From Hansfordia pulvinata (Eukaryota > Ascomycota > Sordariomycetes > Xylariales), in assembly GCA_006538405.1 (NCBI GenBank), contig BJKQ01000007.1, forward strand, positions 62,001 through 126,000: 64,000 nt of DNA, written 5' to 3'. The notes under the pieces are model-generated. The model made no database searches. It was given only the letters and a program-made list of their open reading frames with translations, and was not told the DNA's origin. Made by a program: the position numbers and the translations under genes. The stretch's first letter is position 1; every line of letters begins with the position of its first letter. Shown piece after piece: positions 34,179 through 45,447 of the stretch.

Positions 34179-36249
34179 ATGGACTTTGGTGAAGGAGGCG
34201 ACTCGCCTTGGGGCGGTATGTCACTGACTCTCCCCATGCCCTCGTCTACTCCCACCTACTTACCTCTTCTACGACCGCCCTGTCGTCTCTATCGGCCGAG
34301 TTTGGTAGAGAGCTAACCAAATTGCGCTTCAGATGTGCCTTCTCAGTCCACGAAGCCGACCGATACCACAGCCGCTGCCTCCAGCCCGGCTGAGCCTGAT
34401 GCCTCGCAGGTGTCGCAGACCGCGCAGCCGTCGCAGACTTCGGTTAAATCGCCTGTCACACGCGGGCCTCGATCAGGGCCTATTCGCCGAATGGTCGCCC
34501 AGCCTACCAAGATTGAAGCCGCCGACGACCCCCTCGGACCGCTCGGTCCGTTGGGCGACGCTCCCGCCCCTGCCGCCGATGCCTCGCCCGACGAGCCCCC
34601 AGCGCCACCTCAGAAGGAACAGATGGTACTCCGCACCACCATGCCCCAGCCGCCCCAACGCCGCCAGGGTCCGATCGACCCAAATCAGATCGACGACGAC
34701 GACAGCAACGATGCCGGCCAGTCTTCTCGCCCCAGACCCCCACCCCCTGTTCAAGCCGCTCAGCCGAGCGCTGTCAGGTCCTCGAACCAGCCCAGTGTCG
34801 CTGTTGAGCAGGCTGCGAAGCCCACCTTCAACATTTATGTCGGCGACCCTCACAAGGTTGGCGACTTGACGAGCTCCCACATAGTTTATTCAGTGTGGAC
34901 CAAGGTGAGCGTTCCAACTTCTTCATACGATGTCCTGTCGCTTCGATCCAGCGTGCTAACGCCGACTGTCTCGCAGACCACTTCCAAAGGCTACAAGAAA
35001 CCCGAATTCGAGGTCAAGAGGCGATACCGGGATTTCCTGTGGCTGTATACCACCATGCACGGGAATAATCCCGGTGTTGTCGTGCCGCCACCTCCGGAGA
35101 AGCAGGCCCTCAACCGATTTGACAGCAATTTCGTCGAGTCACGTAGGGCCGCCCTTGAGAAAATGCTCAACAAGATTGCCGCTCACCCAACCCTCCAACA
35201 CGACCCTGACCTGAAGCTTTTCCTTGAGAGCGAGTCCTTCAACGTCGATATCAAACACAAAGAGAGAAGAGAGCCTCTCCCAACCGAGAGCAAGGGCATG
35301 TTTGGCTCTCTGGGCTTCGGCGTAGGCGGCGGCAGCAGCAGCAAGTTTGTCGAGCAAGATGACGTGAGTGAACTCCCACTCCCCATGCCCCCACGAAACC
35401 TAACGCAGCATCTAACCGTCAATCAGTGGTTCCACGACCGTCGCGTATACCTGGATGCCCTCGAAAACCAGCTGAAAGGTTTGATGAAGTCGATGGATAC
35501 GATGGTGAACCAGCGCAAGGCCATGGCAGAGGCGGCGAACGACTTTTCGGCCTCGCTACACGCATTATCTACCGTCGAACTCGGCCCAACGCTCTCGGGC
35601 CCTCTGGATGCCCTTTCAGAGTTGCAACTCACGATACGGGACGTCTACGACCGCCAAGCGCAGCAGGATATACTGACTTTTGGCATTGTCATCGATGAGT
35701 ACGTGCGTCTGATCGGCAGCGTCAAGATGGCGTTTGGAAACCGGCAGAAGGCGTTTCACTCGTGGCACAGCGCAGAATCCGAACTGTCGAAACGCAAGGC
35801 ATCGCAGGAAAAGCTGCTGCGGCAAGGTCGCTCCCAGCAGGACCGCCTGAACCAGGTTGCAGCCGAGGTAGCCGATGCCGAACGGAAGGTACACCAGTCA
35901 AGGCTGCTGTTCGACGACATGGGAAGACTGCTGCGCGCCGAACTCGACAGGTTTGAGCGGGAGAAGGTCGAGGATTTCAAATCATCTGTTGAGACGTTCC
36001 TTGAAAGTGCGGTTGAGGCACAAAAGGAGGTAAGTTCATCTATGACCCGTCATCAAGAAAACCAAAGCGGCATACTAATCATTGCAGTTGATTGAGAAAT
36101 GGGAGACCTTCTTGATGCAGCTGGACGCCGAGGACGACGAGACTGTCTTCTACCGGCCGCCAGTCTTCGAGGGCGAGGAGAGAGCCAAAGGTCGAGGCGA
36201 CACAGCTGTGGACAGAGCGAGGGCCACCATTGACGAGGATTCGGATTAG
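34179..36249 (+). CDS. VPS5: Sorting nexin Vps5, retromer subunit
   Basis: Membrane-bending sorting nexin of the retromer, returning cargo from endosomes to the Golgi together with Vps17. Exons are 34179-34215, 34333-34904, 34977-35363, 35427-36029 and 36088-36249, 586 residues. The first exon is only 37 bases and joins through GGC G|AT GTG. A Pro/Ala/Gln-rich N-terminal region is followed by a PX domain (FNIYVGDPHKVGD, then FEVKRRYRDFLWLYTTMHGNNPGVVVPPPPEKQ, split here by residue context) from about residue 165 to 290. A BAR-type coiled coil follows, from about 335 to 545. The RRYRDF and PPPPEK elements are the phosphoinositide-binding signature. The first two introns could be missed by simple ORF prediction because the second is 72 bases with an open frame. 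No disruption seen. Confidence 0.93.
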
Positions 36250-36596
36250 ATAGGCTATGGCGCATCATGAAAGAAAGAAGTTCAGAAGCTGGTCGCAAAC
36301 GACCCCTGGCTACCATGCCGTACGTCATTTCACTCGCTGAGCATGGGCTCTTGACGCAATTGCATGCACAAAGGCCCAAGCGAGCTCGGCCGAGGACGCG
36401 TGAAGACTGCACGAGGTGGTCTCTATTTTTGCTCCTTTCTTCATTTCAAAAGGTGTATACAGAGTTGTACATATAAATACATGGCAATGTAGTGACCGCT
36501 GCATGGACGGCTGGTTACCGCTCCTCCTCGCTGCCTTCACAGCATCGTCTGGTTTCTGTCCTCGCGCTGCCCACCAGGGTCTGCGGAGCCGATAAC
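36250..36596. other. Convergent 3' region between VPS5 and bL31m
   Basis: About 350 bases. AT-rich sequence near 36465-36485 (GTACATATAAATAC) may hold polyadenylation signals for either gene. No gene seen. Confidence 0.5.
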
Positions 36597-37118
36597 TTAT
36601 TTCTTCTTGTTTGGCGTGTAGACCTTGTCCGGCGGTGGGATGTCCTCGGGCCTGGAGTAGCCGGAGATGAGGTCGCCCAGGGGGTCGCCGCTCTGCTCAT
36701 TGCTCTTGCCGTCCGCGCCGTCTTCTGCGGCATCGCGGGACGCTGCGTCCCAGCCGCGGCCGAAACGGTCGCGGAAAGCAGCAAGCTTGCCGGCCTCATC
36801 GACCTCGAGGTTGCGCAGCGTCTTCTCGCTGGGGTTCCACAGCAGATGGTTACGCGTGTCCTTGGTGGCCTTGTACATAGCGTGGGGCGAGGAGGTGCGC
36901 ATGGTGAAGGTCGAGCCGTCGCTCAGCTGCACCAGCTGCGTGAACGAGTAGGGCCGGCGCGGACGGCGGATGATTCTGGAACCCAGGCTGGGGGTGGTGG
37001 AGAAGGCGCGAGAGGCAGCAGCGGAAGCGGTGCATACCTGACTGGAGGCAGCAGCAAACAGAGTCGGGCGGCGGAAGGCAGCGGTGCTGGCGCCAGCGAT
37101 GGGCGTCCTCGACGCCAT
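36597..37118 (-). CDS. MRPL36: Mitochondrial ribosomal protein bL31m
   Basis: Protein of the mitochondrial large ribosomal subunit, homologous to bacterial bL31 and yeast Mrpl36. One exon of 173 residues from the ATG at 37118, although the open frame continues 71 codons upstream without an ATG. The N-terminus (MASRTPIAGASTAAFRRP) and the RAFSTTPS element look like a mitochondrial presequence with its cleavage site. The conserved part is RPRRPYSFTQLVQLSDGSTF, followed by a region ending in basic PNKKK. A GTATGC sequence within the presequence could act as a donor, but the frame is open through it, so no intron is assumed. Head-to-head with the flavin-reductase-like gene. Confidence 0.82.
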   Translation of the reverse strand: MASRTPIAGASTAAFRRPTLFAAASSQVCTASAAASRAFSTTPSLGSRIIRRPRRPYSFTQLVQLSDGSTFTMRTSSPHAMYKATKDTRNHLLWNPSEKTLRNLEVDEAGKLAAFRDRFGRGWDAASRDAAEDGADGKSNEQSGDPLGDLISGYSRPEDIPPPDKVYTPNKKK

Positions 37119-37978
37119 GGTCTTGGAATGGGAGCTGGCGGCTGCTCTGCCTGGCGCGGCCTGCTGGAGAGGTCTGGATTCGTGTCGAGTGGACGTCGGG
37201 AACGGGATGTCGCGCGATTTGAAGTGGGCGAGAGATCGCGGTCTGGGAGCAGACGGAGAGATGGTGGTGAGTCGTGGGGAGGGCTGGGATGCGGAGGTGG
37301 TGTTCGCGTCAGGTACAAGCAGGGGCAGCACGGAGGTAGGTAGGTCGAGGTCGTCGCCAAATCTCGAATTTGACGTTAGGGGATCCGCGGGTGCGACGGG
37401 GCCACGCGACTAGCTGGCAGCCGCGCCAGTAGTCTTGGATACAGTGCAAGTAGTTGCTCCGTACGCGTCAAGTGTAAAACCCCTGGGCGGGCTTATCGTT
37501 ATCGCGGCTCAGACAGACCCGCCGAAAATTCCAGGCGGGTGCCAGTACGTAGTACGCCAGTACGGAGTACGAGTAGGCCTCGGGGCTCGGACGCGAGCGA
37601 GCAGCGGTCCGGCGTCATCTCGACGGGCCCGTCGTCACTGGCCCTGATGGGGGCCGGCAGCTTCGGTCCGTCCTCGAAGGCTGTATCATGTAATGCATGC
37701 CCAGAAGCAACGGCATCTCGCGCAAATTGAGCTGGCAGCCTCTGCTGAATGCTCAAATACACTTTGGTCTCGTCTAGCGTGACGCCTTCGGCTTCAACCA
37801 TCTCTGCGACGCGGTTGACTGTGAGTACCTAAGAACGGCGCCCGCAGGCTCCCAGTCAACGCTTCGAAGAAACACTCACCTTCGATCACTAACGTTCTGC
37901 TCGCATCCAGTCCGACAGCCAGCCAGCTTAGCCTCGGCAGTTCGAAGATACTGTGCCTTCTCGTGTCCATGGACTAAG
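37119..37978. promoter_or_regulatory. Divergent promoter region, bL31m and flavin-reductase-like gene
   Basis: About 860 bases between two divergent genes. A compact cluster of GTAC motifs at 37543-37575 contains GTACGGAGTACGAGTA, joining the two dispersed motif types. GTAGGTAGGT lies near 37338. No TATA box recognised. Confidence 0.4.
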
Positions 37979-39142
37979 ATGGGAACACCACATGCCCTTC
38001 GAAGGGCGCTCTGTCGTGTGAGTAGCCCACCACGACGGGCCTCATCGGGCTTGACCATGAGCTTGAGCAGACCAGTGTTCGCAGGCATGAACTCGCGATC
38101 CTTGCCCTGCGCGATCGATGCGCGCCGTCCAATCCAACAACAACGCACAAGGTCCTTTGCCACCAAGCATGCGCTGTGCGCCGACGCCCAGGACCCCGTC
38201 TCCGAGTCCTTGCGCTCTGTCATGCGCCAGATGCCACATCCCGTCGTCGTCGTCACGGCCCTCGATATTCCGTCCAGTCCCGAGCATGCGCCGTCACACT
38301 GGTCGCCCGAGGAGAAGCTCTCCACGCACGGCCCCTTTCACCCGATCCCGCGCGCCATGACCGTCTCTTCCTTCACCTCGCTCTCTCTGCGGCCCCGCCC
38401 ATTGGTCCAGTTCAACATCTCCTTGCCCAGCCGCTCTCACTGCGCGATCTTGCGCGCCCGCCGCTTCAACATCCATATTCTCACCGCCGACTGCGACGGT
38501 GCCCGCCTGGCCAGCCAGTTCACACACGGGCTTGCTGCTGCGTCGTCGGCATCGGTCGACGCCGACCGCCGCGCCCTCGGGGTGCTCTCGGGCCTGGAAC
38601 CCTTGCAAGTAAAGGTCCAAGGCAAAGAAGCTTGGCAGCAGTGGTGGGCACAGCACTGCTCGCAGCAGTCGACGGGTTCTCGCTCTTCAGCTTGGGATTG
38701 CAGCATAGAGCACGGCTCCGAGCCCGAGCCGCCCTTATTATGCGGTCCAGGGGTGAAGCACGTGTTGCGGTGTCGTCACTACACCCCTGAATATCTCTAC
38801 CCTGATGCGCAGCAGAGCGGGACTTCCAATGGCATCAGCGTCAGTGAGGATCGCGAACGCTTCTCCATCGTCCTTGGCCACGTCGAGTCGATAGAGCCTG
38901 GCTACCAGGAGCAGTGCATCTCACGGGGCTCAAGGACTCCTGCGGCGGCCCTGTCCTACGTCGACGGCAAATACAGAGGAGTGGGAGAGGCTATAGATGG
39001 ACAGGGCGAGACCAAGGGCTTGCTGGCCGAGCTTAATGATATAGACGCCATGGAAACGAAGGATCTCCAGAGAAGGTTGGTCGAGCTTGATCAAATCAAG
39101 GCGCACTTAGAAGCAGCTCTTACACGGCGTGCTGCGACTTAG
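37979..39142 (+). CDS. Flavin reductase-domain (FMN-binding split barrel) protein, probably mitochondrial
   Basis: Protein of 387 residues with a flavin reductase-like split-barrel domain, which binds FMN in NAD(P)H:flavin oxidoreductases. Visible elements are SLRSVMRQMPHPVVVVTA at the barrel start, PRAMTVSSFTSLSLRPRPLVQFNIS, and FNIHILTADCDGARLASQFTHG. These match the usual order of a conserved T-S-x-S pair and the later ASQF helix. The first 60 residues are arginine- and serine-rich, acid-poor, and contain RSFATK, so a mitochondrial presequence is likely. A second in-frame ATG at 38057 (MSLSRPVFAG) could be the real start. The C-terminus is helical (MDETKDLQ-type, LVELDQIKAHLEAAL). Substrate and partner are not known. 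Confidence 0.75.
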   Translation: MGTPHALRRALCRVSSPPRRASSGLTMSLSRPVFAGMNSRSLPCAIDARRPIQQQRTRSFATKHALCADAQDPVSESLRSVMRQMPHPVVVVTALDIPSSPEHAPSHWSPEEKLSTHGPFHPIPRAMTVSSFTSLSLRPRPLVQFNISLPSRSHCAILRARRFNIHILTADCDGARLASQFTHGLAAASSASVDADRRALGVLSGLEPLQVKVQGKEAWQQWWAQHCSQQSTGSRSSAWDCSIEHGSEPEPPLLCGPGVKHVLRCRHYTPEYLYPDAQQSGTSNGISVSEDRERFSIVLGHVESIEPGYQEQCISRGSRTPAAALSYVDGKYRGVGEAIDGQGETKGLLAELNDIDAMETKDLQRRLVELDQIKAHLEAALTRRAAT

Positions 39143-42100
39143 TCTTTTGCATTGAGTCGATTATTGCACAATGTATGCCTGCGGCTAGAGTGGAGAACAC
39201 CTAGAAAAGTCTCTGATCACTACCTTGGGTAGTGAAGCAAGCATGGGCCGGAGTATGGTGGTTTTTGATACACATCCCGTTTCTTTCTACCATAGTCATA
39301 TAAGAGATGAAGCACAACGTTCGTAAAGTATATCGGAAGTTGGATGAGGTCGTTTGATCTCTCCTGACGCATGCGCCATACAAAACCTGCCTGCGTGAGC
39401 GCTCTGGGAATTTGGCGAGGCAGACGCTAGACACGCATACCATGTTCATGTAAACCACGTAGTCCTGCGCAACCATGGGTCCCTTTGCAGTATTAGAGAC
39501 TGTGTTCAGAGTGGCGCGAATGTTCACACCGGGTCAGGCAAAAAAATATCATCCTGTCAGATGGGCGGCTGCTCCTATCTTCGCCTAGTTGCTATATGGC
39601 GTATGGACCAGGACTTGCACGCGTCTGACTCCTGGAAGCCAAGATTGGATTTTATGGCAAACTCGTGGACACTGGGGAGCACAAGTCTCCGGAGCGCAAG
39701 CCACCCGCTGGCAGTGAATCTCCCTCAGCTCCCTTGTGTGCTGCCTCGCCAACAAGCCCAGCGCGGCACAGCCTCGTCTGGAGTCCAGCACCCGACCATG
39801 ACTCAACGTCCAGAGTCTCTTTAAGTATATCGGATCGTTCATAGACAAGGACACAGGAGAATGAGGCGGCGGCGAGGAGAGCAAACAAGCTGAATGGGTG
39901 CCCTGGCATTGTATGAATAGCACGTGTGAAGTTCAGCTGTCGGTATGATTGTGTGCTCCCTTTAACCTGTGGGGTTGCATACGAAAATCGTACCAGAATT
40001 GTTCGACATCCCTGGACTCATGAAGCTGCAAACATTGATGTGCTGGAGAGATATGGTGTGGCAGGAGAGGGTGTTGCGCTTAAAGTCAGCCTCGCCTCTT
40101 CACGACCCCGTATGGCCTGAGACCACAGTGAGAGGGGCAGGAGGCGGACAGACTTGCTGTAGCGTCCGTATATTGAGTCAAGAGGGTGTTTGTCTTTTGC
40201 GGTCAACGACGGCCGGCAGCCAATGGAAACAGAAGGCTGTGCAATCGACGACAGGATGTGGAAAATGGAAGGCTCGAGAAGAGAAAGGGTCCTTCTGGGG
40301 GGTCTCGGCTTCTCCCACGGGCTGGGCCAACGGGGTGCATTGCAGCCGGCGGGATGGCTGGGGGCAGATACCGGGGCGGTCGGTAGAGGTACGAGGAGGG
40401 CCGCATGCGGCGTAACCCTCCACTACAGGCGTGCTCGTTCGTTTCGTGGCCGCCGTGGCCTCTGGTACCCGTACGAGTACATAGGTACCTAATAACATGC
40501 ATCTGGAGGGGTGCGGCGCTTGATTGTACCCGCACTCGGCGCATGCAGGCGGCGTGAGGGGCAGCAAACCGCTGCATCCCCGCTGCCATAGCAGCCAATC
40601 ACTAACGCCTTATCGGTGGCATCGGCGCCCACCTGGTCCAGGTACGAGTAGGTACACTAGCTTCAAAAACCTGGCGGGCGGGGATGGAACGGGGTTGCGG
40701 CTTGACAGCATGGACTTCGTTGTTGGGTACCGCCCGTATCCCGTACGTGTGCGCTTCCACGGCTGCTCAGCTGTATGTACGGTGGTGGAGGTAAAGGGAT
40801 TTGTCCAGGTCAGGTGTCACATACTTCGCATACATACCAGGTATATTGACGGCGGCTCACGGAATAGCAGCTCCATGGGCCCAGCCTCGTCACCTCAGGC
40901 CCCGTGATTGCACCATTCGCAAAACTCGAACGTTGCAGTCAAATCCAATTGGGGAATCCTCACATGCCCTTCACAAACGGAGATAGCAGAGGACGTGGAC
41001 GCTCCCGACGCATGAGGCTTGCAAGTTACCAGACCACTCGCCCAGTGTGGGCCTCATTCGTGTCGGCACCCGGATGCGGAGTCTCTCGTGGCTCTCCAAG
41101 CGAGGTGTCTCTGTGCTCGAAGATTCGGGACATGGGGTACCTGCGAGTACAGCATACAGACCTTGGGCATCGGATGCCAGGCAGGCAGCGACTTGCTTCC
41201 TGTCAACGAACCTGGAACACAGCCCTACCAGGTACTGAAGCAGTGTTTTGCACGAAGGCTGGATGTAGCCTTGGTGTGGCCAACGCTGGCCGTCTGCAAC
41301 TGCATTGTCACACATGTATTTGCTGAGCCTCCAATTAGCCTCAGCTTAGGCATGGTTCTTTCGCCAGTAGTGACGCCAGCAAACATGCTGAGGGGGCTGC
41401 CATTCGAGTCGTGAGGCGGTAATCAAGTGTGAGGCCCAGCGTCCACCGTCAAATTCCAGCCCGGGCGGTTTGGCCATCCATCGACCGCGCGCTGGGTGAA
41501 TGGATGCCAGTGGGGTGTTGACTGGCGCCTCCACGGGCGTTAAGCTGGGCCTCACCTTTAGGACTGATGAGTGGGTGGTGGGTGGGCTCTCGGATGGGGT
41601 AGGCATGGAAGGTACTGCAAGTGCCGGTACATCCAAGCGAGGTACCCTCGAGAACCTGCGCTGCAGGCTGGCCGCCAAGGGAAGCAGGCGGAAGGTGCAG
41701 GTCGAGCCTGTAGAATTCTATAGAATTCGATGCTCTACCTCGCCAGCCAGCCTTGAAGGGTCCTGACTAGCGCCTCCGCCTCCAGCGTGCCGCCCAGCAA
41801 CCTCAACCACCTTGGCCTGGTGAACTGAGGAACCCGGCCGAACTTTTTCTTCCACCCGCTTCCATACTTGAACTACAACTTTTCCTGCCGCCCCGGCATC
41901 TTCCCCTTCAACTTTTTCCTCTTCTCTTCATCTTTCCTGCCGACTTCACCCCCTTCTTGTTGCAGAGAAGCATCACCATCTTTCCTCCCCATCTACATCA
42001 AGTACCTGGTAAGCTCATTTCCCCTCGCAACATCTCCCACCATCTTTACCCGCCACCCCGCCTCGTCCCGGCAGCTCCCCTCTCGAAGCTGCGCCTACAA

Positions 42101-42457
42101 TCTCCGCTTGCCCCCTCTGCCTTTCTCCCCTCCCCCCATCGCATCGTATCTGTCTTCCACGCCCGACAGAAACCACCGGTCTACTACTGCCTCTTGGAAT
42201 CCGGTTTCATTCAGATCCAGTCTGGTGGCCACGCTTTCCCGGCCGGAAATCCCACAGCCCCGCCACCACCACCCCTCCCTCCCACTCTCGCCCCGCCTCA
42301 TCCACCTCTCACCGCCCCCGTCACGTCTGTAGTCTTGCAATCTGGGAACTCTCGGGCGTCGCAATCCCCGATCGCTCCAGTAGTGATATCCTCAACGCGC
42401 CAATCTGTTCGCAGCCACTAATTCGACGCTCTGCCAGCAACTCCAAAAACCGCCACC
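39143..42457. other. 3.3-kb upstream region of HSP90
   Basis: No gene recognised. TACGAGTA motifs are at 40472 and 40643. A small inverted repeat around TAGAATTCTATAGAATTCG lies at 41711-41729. From about 41850 the sequence becomes strongly pyrimidine-rich, typical of the leader of a highly expressed fungal gene. I looked for alternating GAA/TTC heat-shock elements and found no convincing three-unit array. Confidence 0.5.
42009..42414 (+). other. Candidate 5' leader intron of HSP90
   Basis: A good donor (CTG|GTAAGC at 42009) and a pyrimidine-preceded acceptor (CTGTTCGCAG ending at 42414) bracket a CT-rich stretch just before the HSP90 start codon. This is inference from splice consensus only. 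Confidence 0.4.
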
Positions 42458-44641
42458 ATGTCTGGGGAGACTTTCGAGTTTCAGGCTGAGATCTCTCAGC
42501 TCCTGTCTCTCATCATCAACACTGTCTACTCCAACAAGGAGATCTTCCTGAGAGAACTCGTCTCCAACGCCTCCGATGCCCTCGACAAGATCCGCTATGA
42601 GGCTCTTGCCGACCCCAGCAAGCTGGACTCCTGCAAGGACCTGCGCATCGACATCATCCCTGACAAGGAGAACAAGACCCTGACCATCCGGGACACCGGT
42701 ATTGGTATGACCAAGGCTGTAAGTCACGGACCCCCCCCCCCCCCCCCCTCATTTGCGCGGTCCGAGCAATGTGCTGACCTCGCTACCACACAGGACCTTG
42801 TCAACAACCTGGGTACTATCGCCCGCTCCGGCACCAAGCAGTTCATGGAGGCTCTGACTGCTGGCGCCGATGTTTCCATGATCGGCCAGTTCGGTGTCGG
42901 TTTCTACTCTGCCTACCTGGTTGCCGACCAGGTCCAGGTCATCTCCAAGCACAACGATGACGAGCAGTACATCTGGGAGTCTTCTGCCGGTGGCACCTTC
43001 AGCGTCGTCCCCGACACTGACGGCGAGCCTCTGGGCCGCGGTTCCAAGATGATCCTGCACCTCAAGGACGAGCAGGCTGAGTACCTTGAAGAGAGCAAGA
43101 TCAAGGAGGTCATCAAGAAGCACTCCGAGTTCATCTCCTACCCCATCTACCTCCACGTCAAGAAGGAGACCGAGAAGGAGGTTCCTGACGAGGAGGCCGA
43201 CGTTGAGGAGGTCGAGGACAACGACGAGAAGAAGCCCAAGGTCGAGGAGGTCGACGACGAGGATGAGGAGAAGGAGAAGAAGAAGAAGACCAAGAAGGTC
43301 ACCGAGACCTCCATCGAGGAGGAAGAGCTCAACAAGCAGAAGCCCATCTGGACTCGCAACCCCACCGACATCTCCACGGAGGAGTACGCTGCTTTCTACA
43401 AGTCGCTCTCCAACGACTGGGAGGACCACCTCGGTGTCAAGCACTTCTCCGTCGAGGGTCAGCTCGAGTTCCGCGCCATCCTCTTCGTTCCCAAGCGTGC
43501 CCCCTTCGACCTGTTCGAGACCAAGAAGACCAAGAACAACATCAAGCTGTACGTTCGCCGCGTCTTCATCACCGACGATGCCACCGACCTCGTCCCCGAG
43601 TGGCTCAGCTTCGTCAAGGGTGTTGTCGACTCTGAGGACCTGCCCCTCAACCTGTCCCGTGAGACTCTTCAGCAGAACAAGATCATGAAGGTCATCAAGA
43701 AGAACATCGTCAAGAAGGCACTCGAGCTCTTCCAAGAGATCGCCGAGGACAAGGAGCAGTTCGACAAGTTCTACAGCGCCTTCTCCAAGAACCTGAAGCT
43801 CGGTATCCACGAGGACTCGCAGAACCGCGGCATCCTGGCCAAGCTGCTCCGCTTCAACTCCACCAAGTCTGGCGACGAGCAGACTTCGCTCACCGACTAC
43901 ATCACCCGCATGCCTGAGCACCAGAAGAACATGTACTACATCACTGGCGAGTCGCTCCCCGCCGTCCAGAAGTCTCCCTTCCTGGACGCTCTCAAGGAGA
44001 AGAACTTCGAGGTTCTCTTCCTTGTCGACCCCATTGATGAGTACGCCATGACTCAGCTCAAGGAGTTCGACGGCAAGAAGCTCGTCGACATCACCAAGGA
44101 CTTCGACCTTGAGGAGACCGACGAGGAGAAGACCACTCGCGAGGCCGAGGAGAAGGAGTACGAGGAGCTCGCCAAGTCCCTCAAGAACGTTCTGGGCGAC
44201 AAGGTCGAGAAGGTCGTTGTCTCCCACAAGCTGGTTGGCGCTCCTTGCGCTATCCGTACTGGCCAGTTCGGCTGGTCTGCCAACATGGAGCGTATCATGA
44301 AGGCCCAGGCTCTCCGTGACACCTCCATGAGCAGCTACATGAGCTCCAAGAAGACCTTCGAGATCTCCCCCAAGTCTTCCATCGTCAAGGAGCTGAAGAA
44401 GAAGGTTGAGGCCGATGGCGAGAACGACAAGACTGTCAAGTCCATCGTTCAGCTTCTCTTCGAGACCTCTCTTCTCGTCTCTGGTTTCACCATCGACGAG
44501 CCCTCGGGCTTTGCCGAGCGCATCCACAAGCTCGTCTCCCTGGGCCTGAACCTCGACGAGGAGCCTGAGGCCGAGGAGGCCCCGGCTACCGCCGACGCTG
44601 CCGCCACCACTGGTGACAGCGCCATGGAGGAGGTCGACTAA
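42458..44641 (+). CDS. HSP90: Heat shock protein 90 (Hsp82)
   Basis: ATP-dependent cytosolic chaperone that matures kinases, receptors and other clients. Exons are 42458-42718 and 42794-44641, 702 residues, usual for fungal Hsp90. The N-terminal GHKL ATPase domain starts with [19 protein letters not shown] and has the [19 protein letters not shown] helix with the catalytic glutamate. [12 protein letters not shown] forms part of the lid. A very acidic and lysine-rich linker spans about residues 215-270. The middle domain contains the catalytic-loop sequence [14 protein letters not shown]. The protein ends in MEEVD, the docking site for TPR co-chaperones. The single intron (42719-42793) is 75 bases with no stop in frame and contains an 18-C run, so unspliced RNA would still be translatable. 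The ATG is in an AACCGCCACC context. Codon choice is strongly C-ending, as expected for high expression. Confidence 0.98.
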   Translation: MSGETFEFQAEISQLLSLIINTVYSNKEIFLRELVSNASDALDKIRYEALADPSKLDSCKDLRIDIIPDKENKTLTIRDTGIGMTKAVSHGPPPPPPSFARSEQCADLATTQDLVNNLGTIARSGTKQFMEALTAGADVSMIGQFGVGFYSAYLVADQVQVISKHNDDEQYIWESSAGGTFSVVPDTDGEPLGRGSKMILHLKDEQAEYLEESKIKEVIKKHSEFISYPIYLHVKKETEKEVPDEEADVEEVEDNDEKKPKVEEVDDEDEEKEKKKKTKKVTETSIEEEELNKQKPIWTRNPTDISTEEYAAFYKSLSNDWEDHLGVKHFSVEGQLEFRAILFVPKRAPFDLFETKKTKNNIKLYVRRVFITDDATDLVPEWLSFVKGVVDSEDLPLNLSRETLQQNKIMKVIKKNIVKKALELFQEIAEDKEQFDKFYSAFSKNLKLGIHEDSQNRGILAKLLRFNSTKSGDEQTSLTDYITRMPEHQKNMYYITGESLPAVQKSPFLDALKEKNFEVLFLVDPIDEYAMTQLKEFDGKKLVDITKDFDLEETDEEKTTREAEEKEYEELAKSLKNVLGDKVEKVVVSHKLVGAPCAIRTGQFGWSANMERIMKAQALRDTSMSSYMSSKKTFEISPKSSIVKELKKKVEADGENDKTVKSIVQLLFETSLLVSGFTIDEPSGFAERIHKLVSLGLNLDEEPEAEEAPATADAAATTGDSAMEEVD
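42731..42748 (+). repeat. 18-nt poly-C run in the HSP90 intron
   Basis: Eighteen consecutive C near the donor end of the 75-base intron. If retained, the run encodes a short polyproline stretch. Confidence 0.9.
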
Positions 44642-45447
44642 GCGCCATGATTGAACGGACCATGAAAAAGTTCTCTCGGAGTTGGGATGGTTTCGGGCTT
44701 TCATTGATTCCGGCACATTGTGCCGTGGCGCGCATCTCTTTCCATTAATCCTCATACCCAACACATCTTAGTTCCGGGTGTTAGCGACTCTGCTGCGCCA
44801 CTGGGCTGAGATGCTCTCATGTACTCTTTAGTTTGATGCCATTATGACGAAATCGGCCGGACGAGCATACTAGATGAATGAAACGTTTTAGATGACAATT
44901 GAGCCTCGCGTGATTCAGTGAAATAACTAGACTTGAAGTGCCGAACTCATTGTACTTGGTACAGCACATACTCACTTCCCTATTCTCACTCCTCCAGGAT
45001 TGCATCCGCCTGTAATGTTCGCAATGTGCATGGCTAATTTGTGATATTCGTATATGGCAGCTGAACACTTCAAAATGAGTCTGTTACGCGACGAGCCTGG
45101 CGTTTCTGTTGGCGATGCCCGACAGTCTACATGCAAAGGCCGGCACGATGTCTGACTTCTTTCTGTACGGCCCAAAAGCATTCGTTTGGGTTGGCTGAAT
45201 GCCGACGGGGCAAGTAAACTCAACATAGCCAGAATCTCTAAGTTGAAAACCCCCACGCATAGAGAGAACAGAAGGGTTGATCAACTGTGTCGGGCGTAGC
45301 CGTCATGTTCACTGATACTGCCGCCGCGGCCTACAATCTCTGGTTCCGTGTTACGTTGCGACAGGTATATAATGATGGTGGTATGTGGCTCAATAAGAAC
45401 ACTAGGGAGAAGCACTCTGAAATTTGTCACGGTACATGGAAGCGAAG
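44642..45447. other. Convergent 3' region of HSP90 and the unrecognised mitochondrial gene
   Basis: About 800 bases of relatively AT-rich sequence between two converging genes. No gene, repeat or dispersed TACGAGTA motif seen. Confidence 0.55.

Noticed and set aside
41700..41735. GAATTC...GAATTC repeat considered as heat-shock elements for HSP90
   Set aside because: The spacing of GAA and TTC is wrong for alternating nGAAn units; it is just a small inverted repeat.
42749..44764. 671-codon frame on the strand opposite HSP90
   Set aside because: It is the mirror of the strongly C-ending HSP90 codons and encodes a leucine/valine-rich sequence with no family resemblance.
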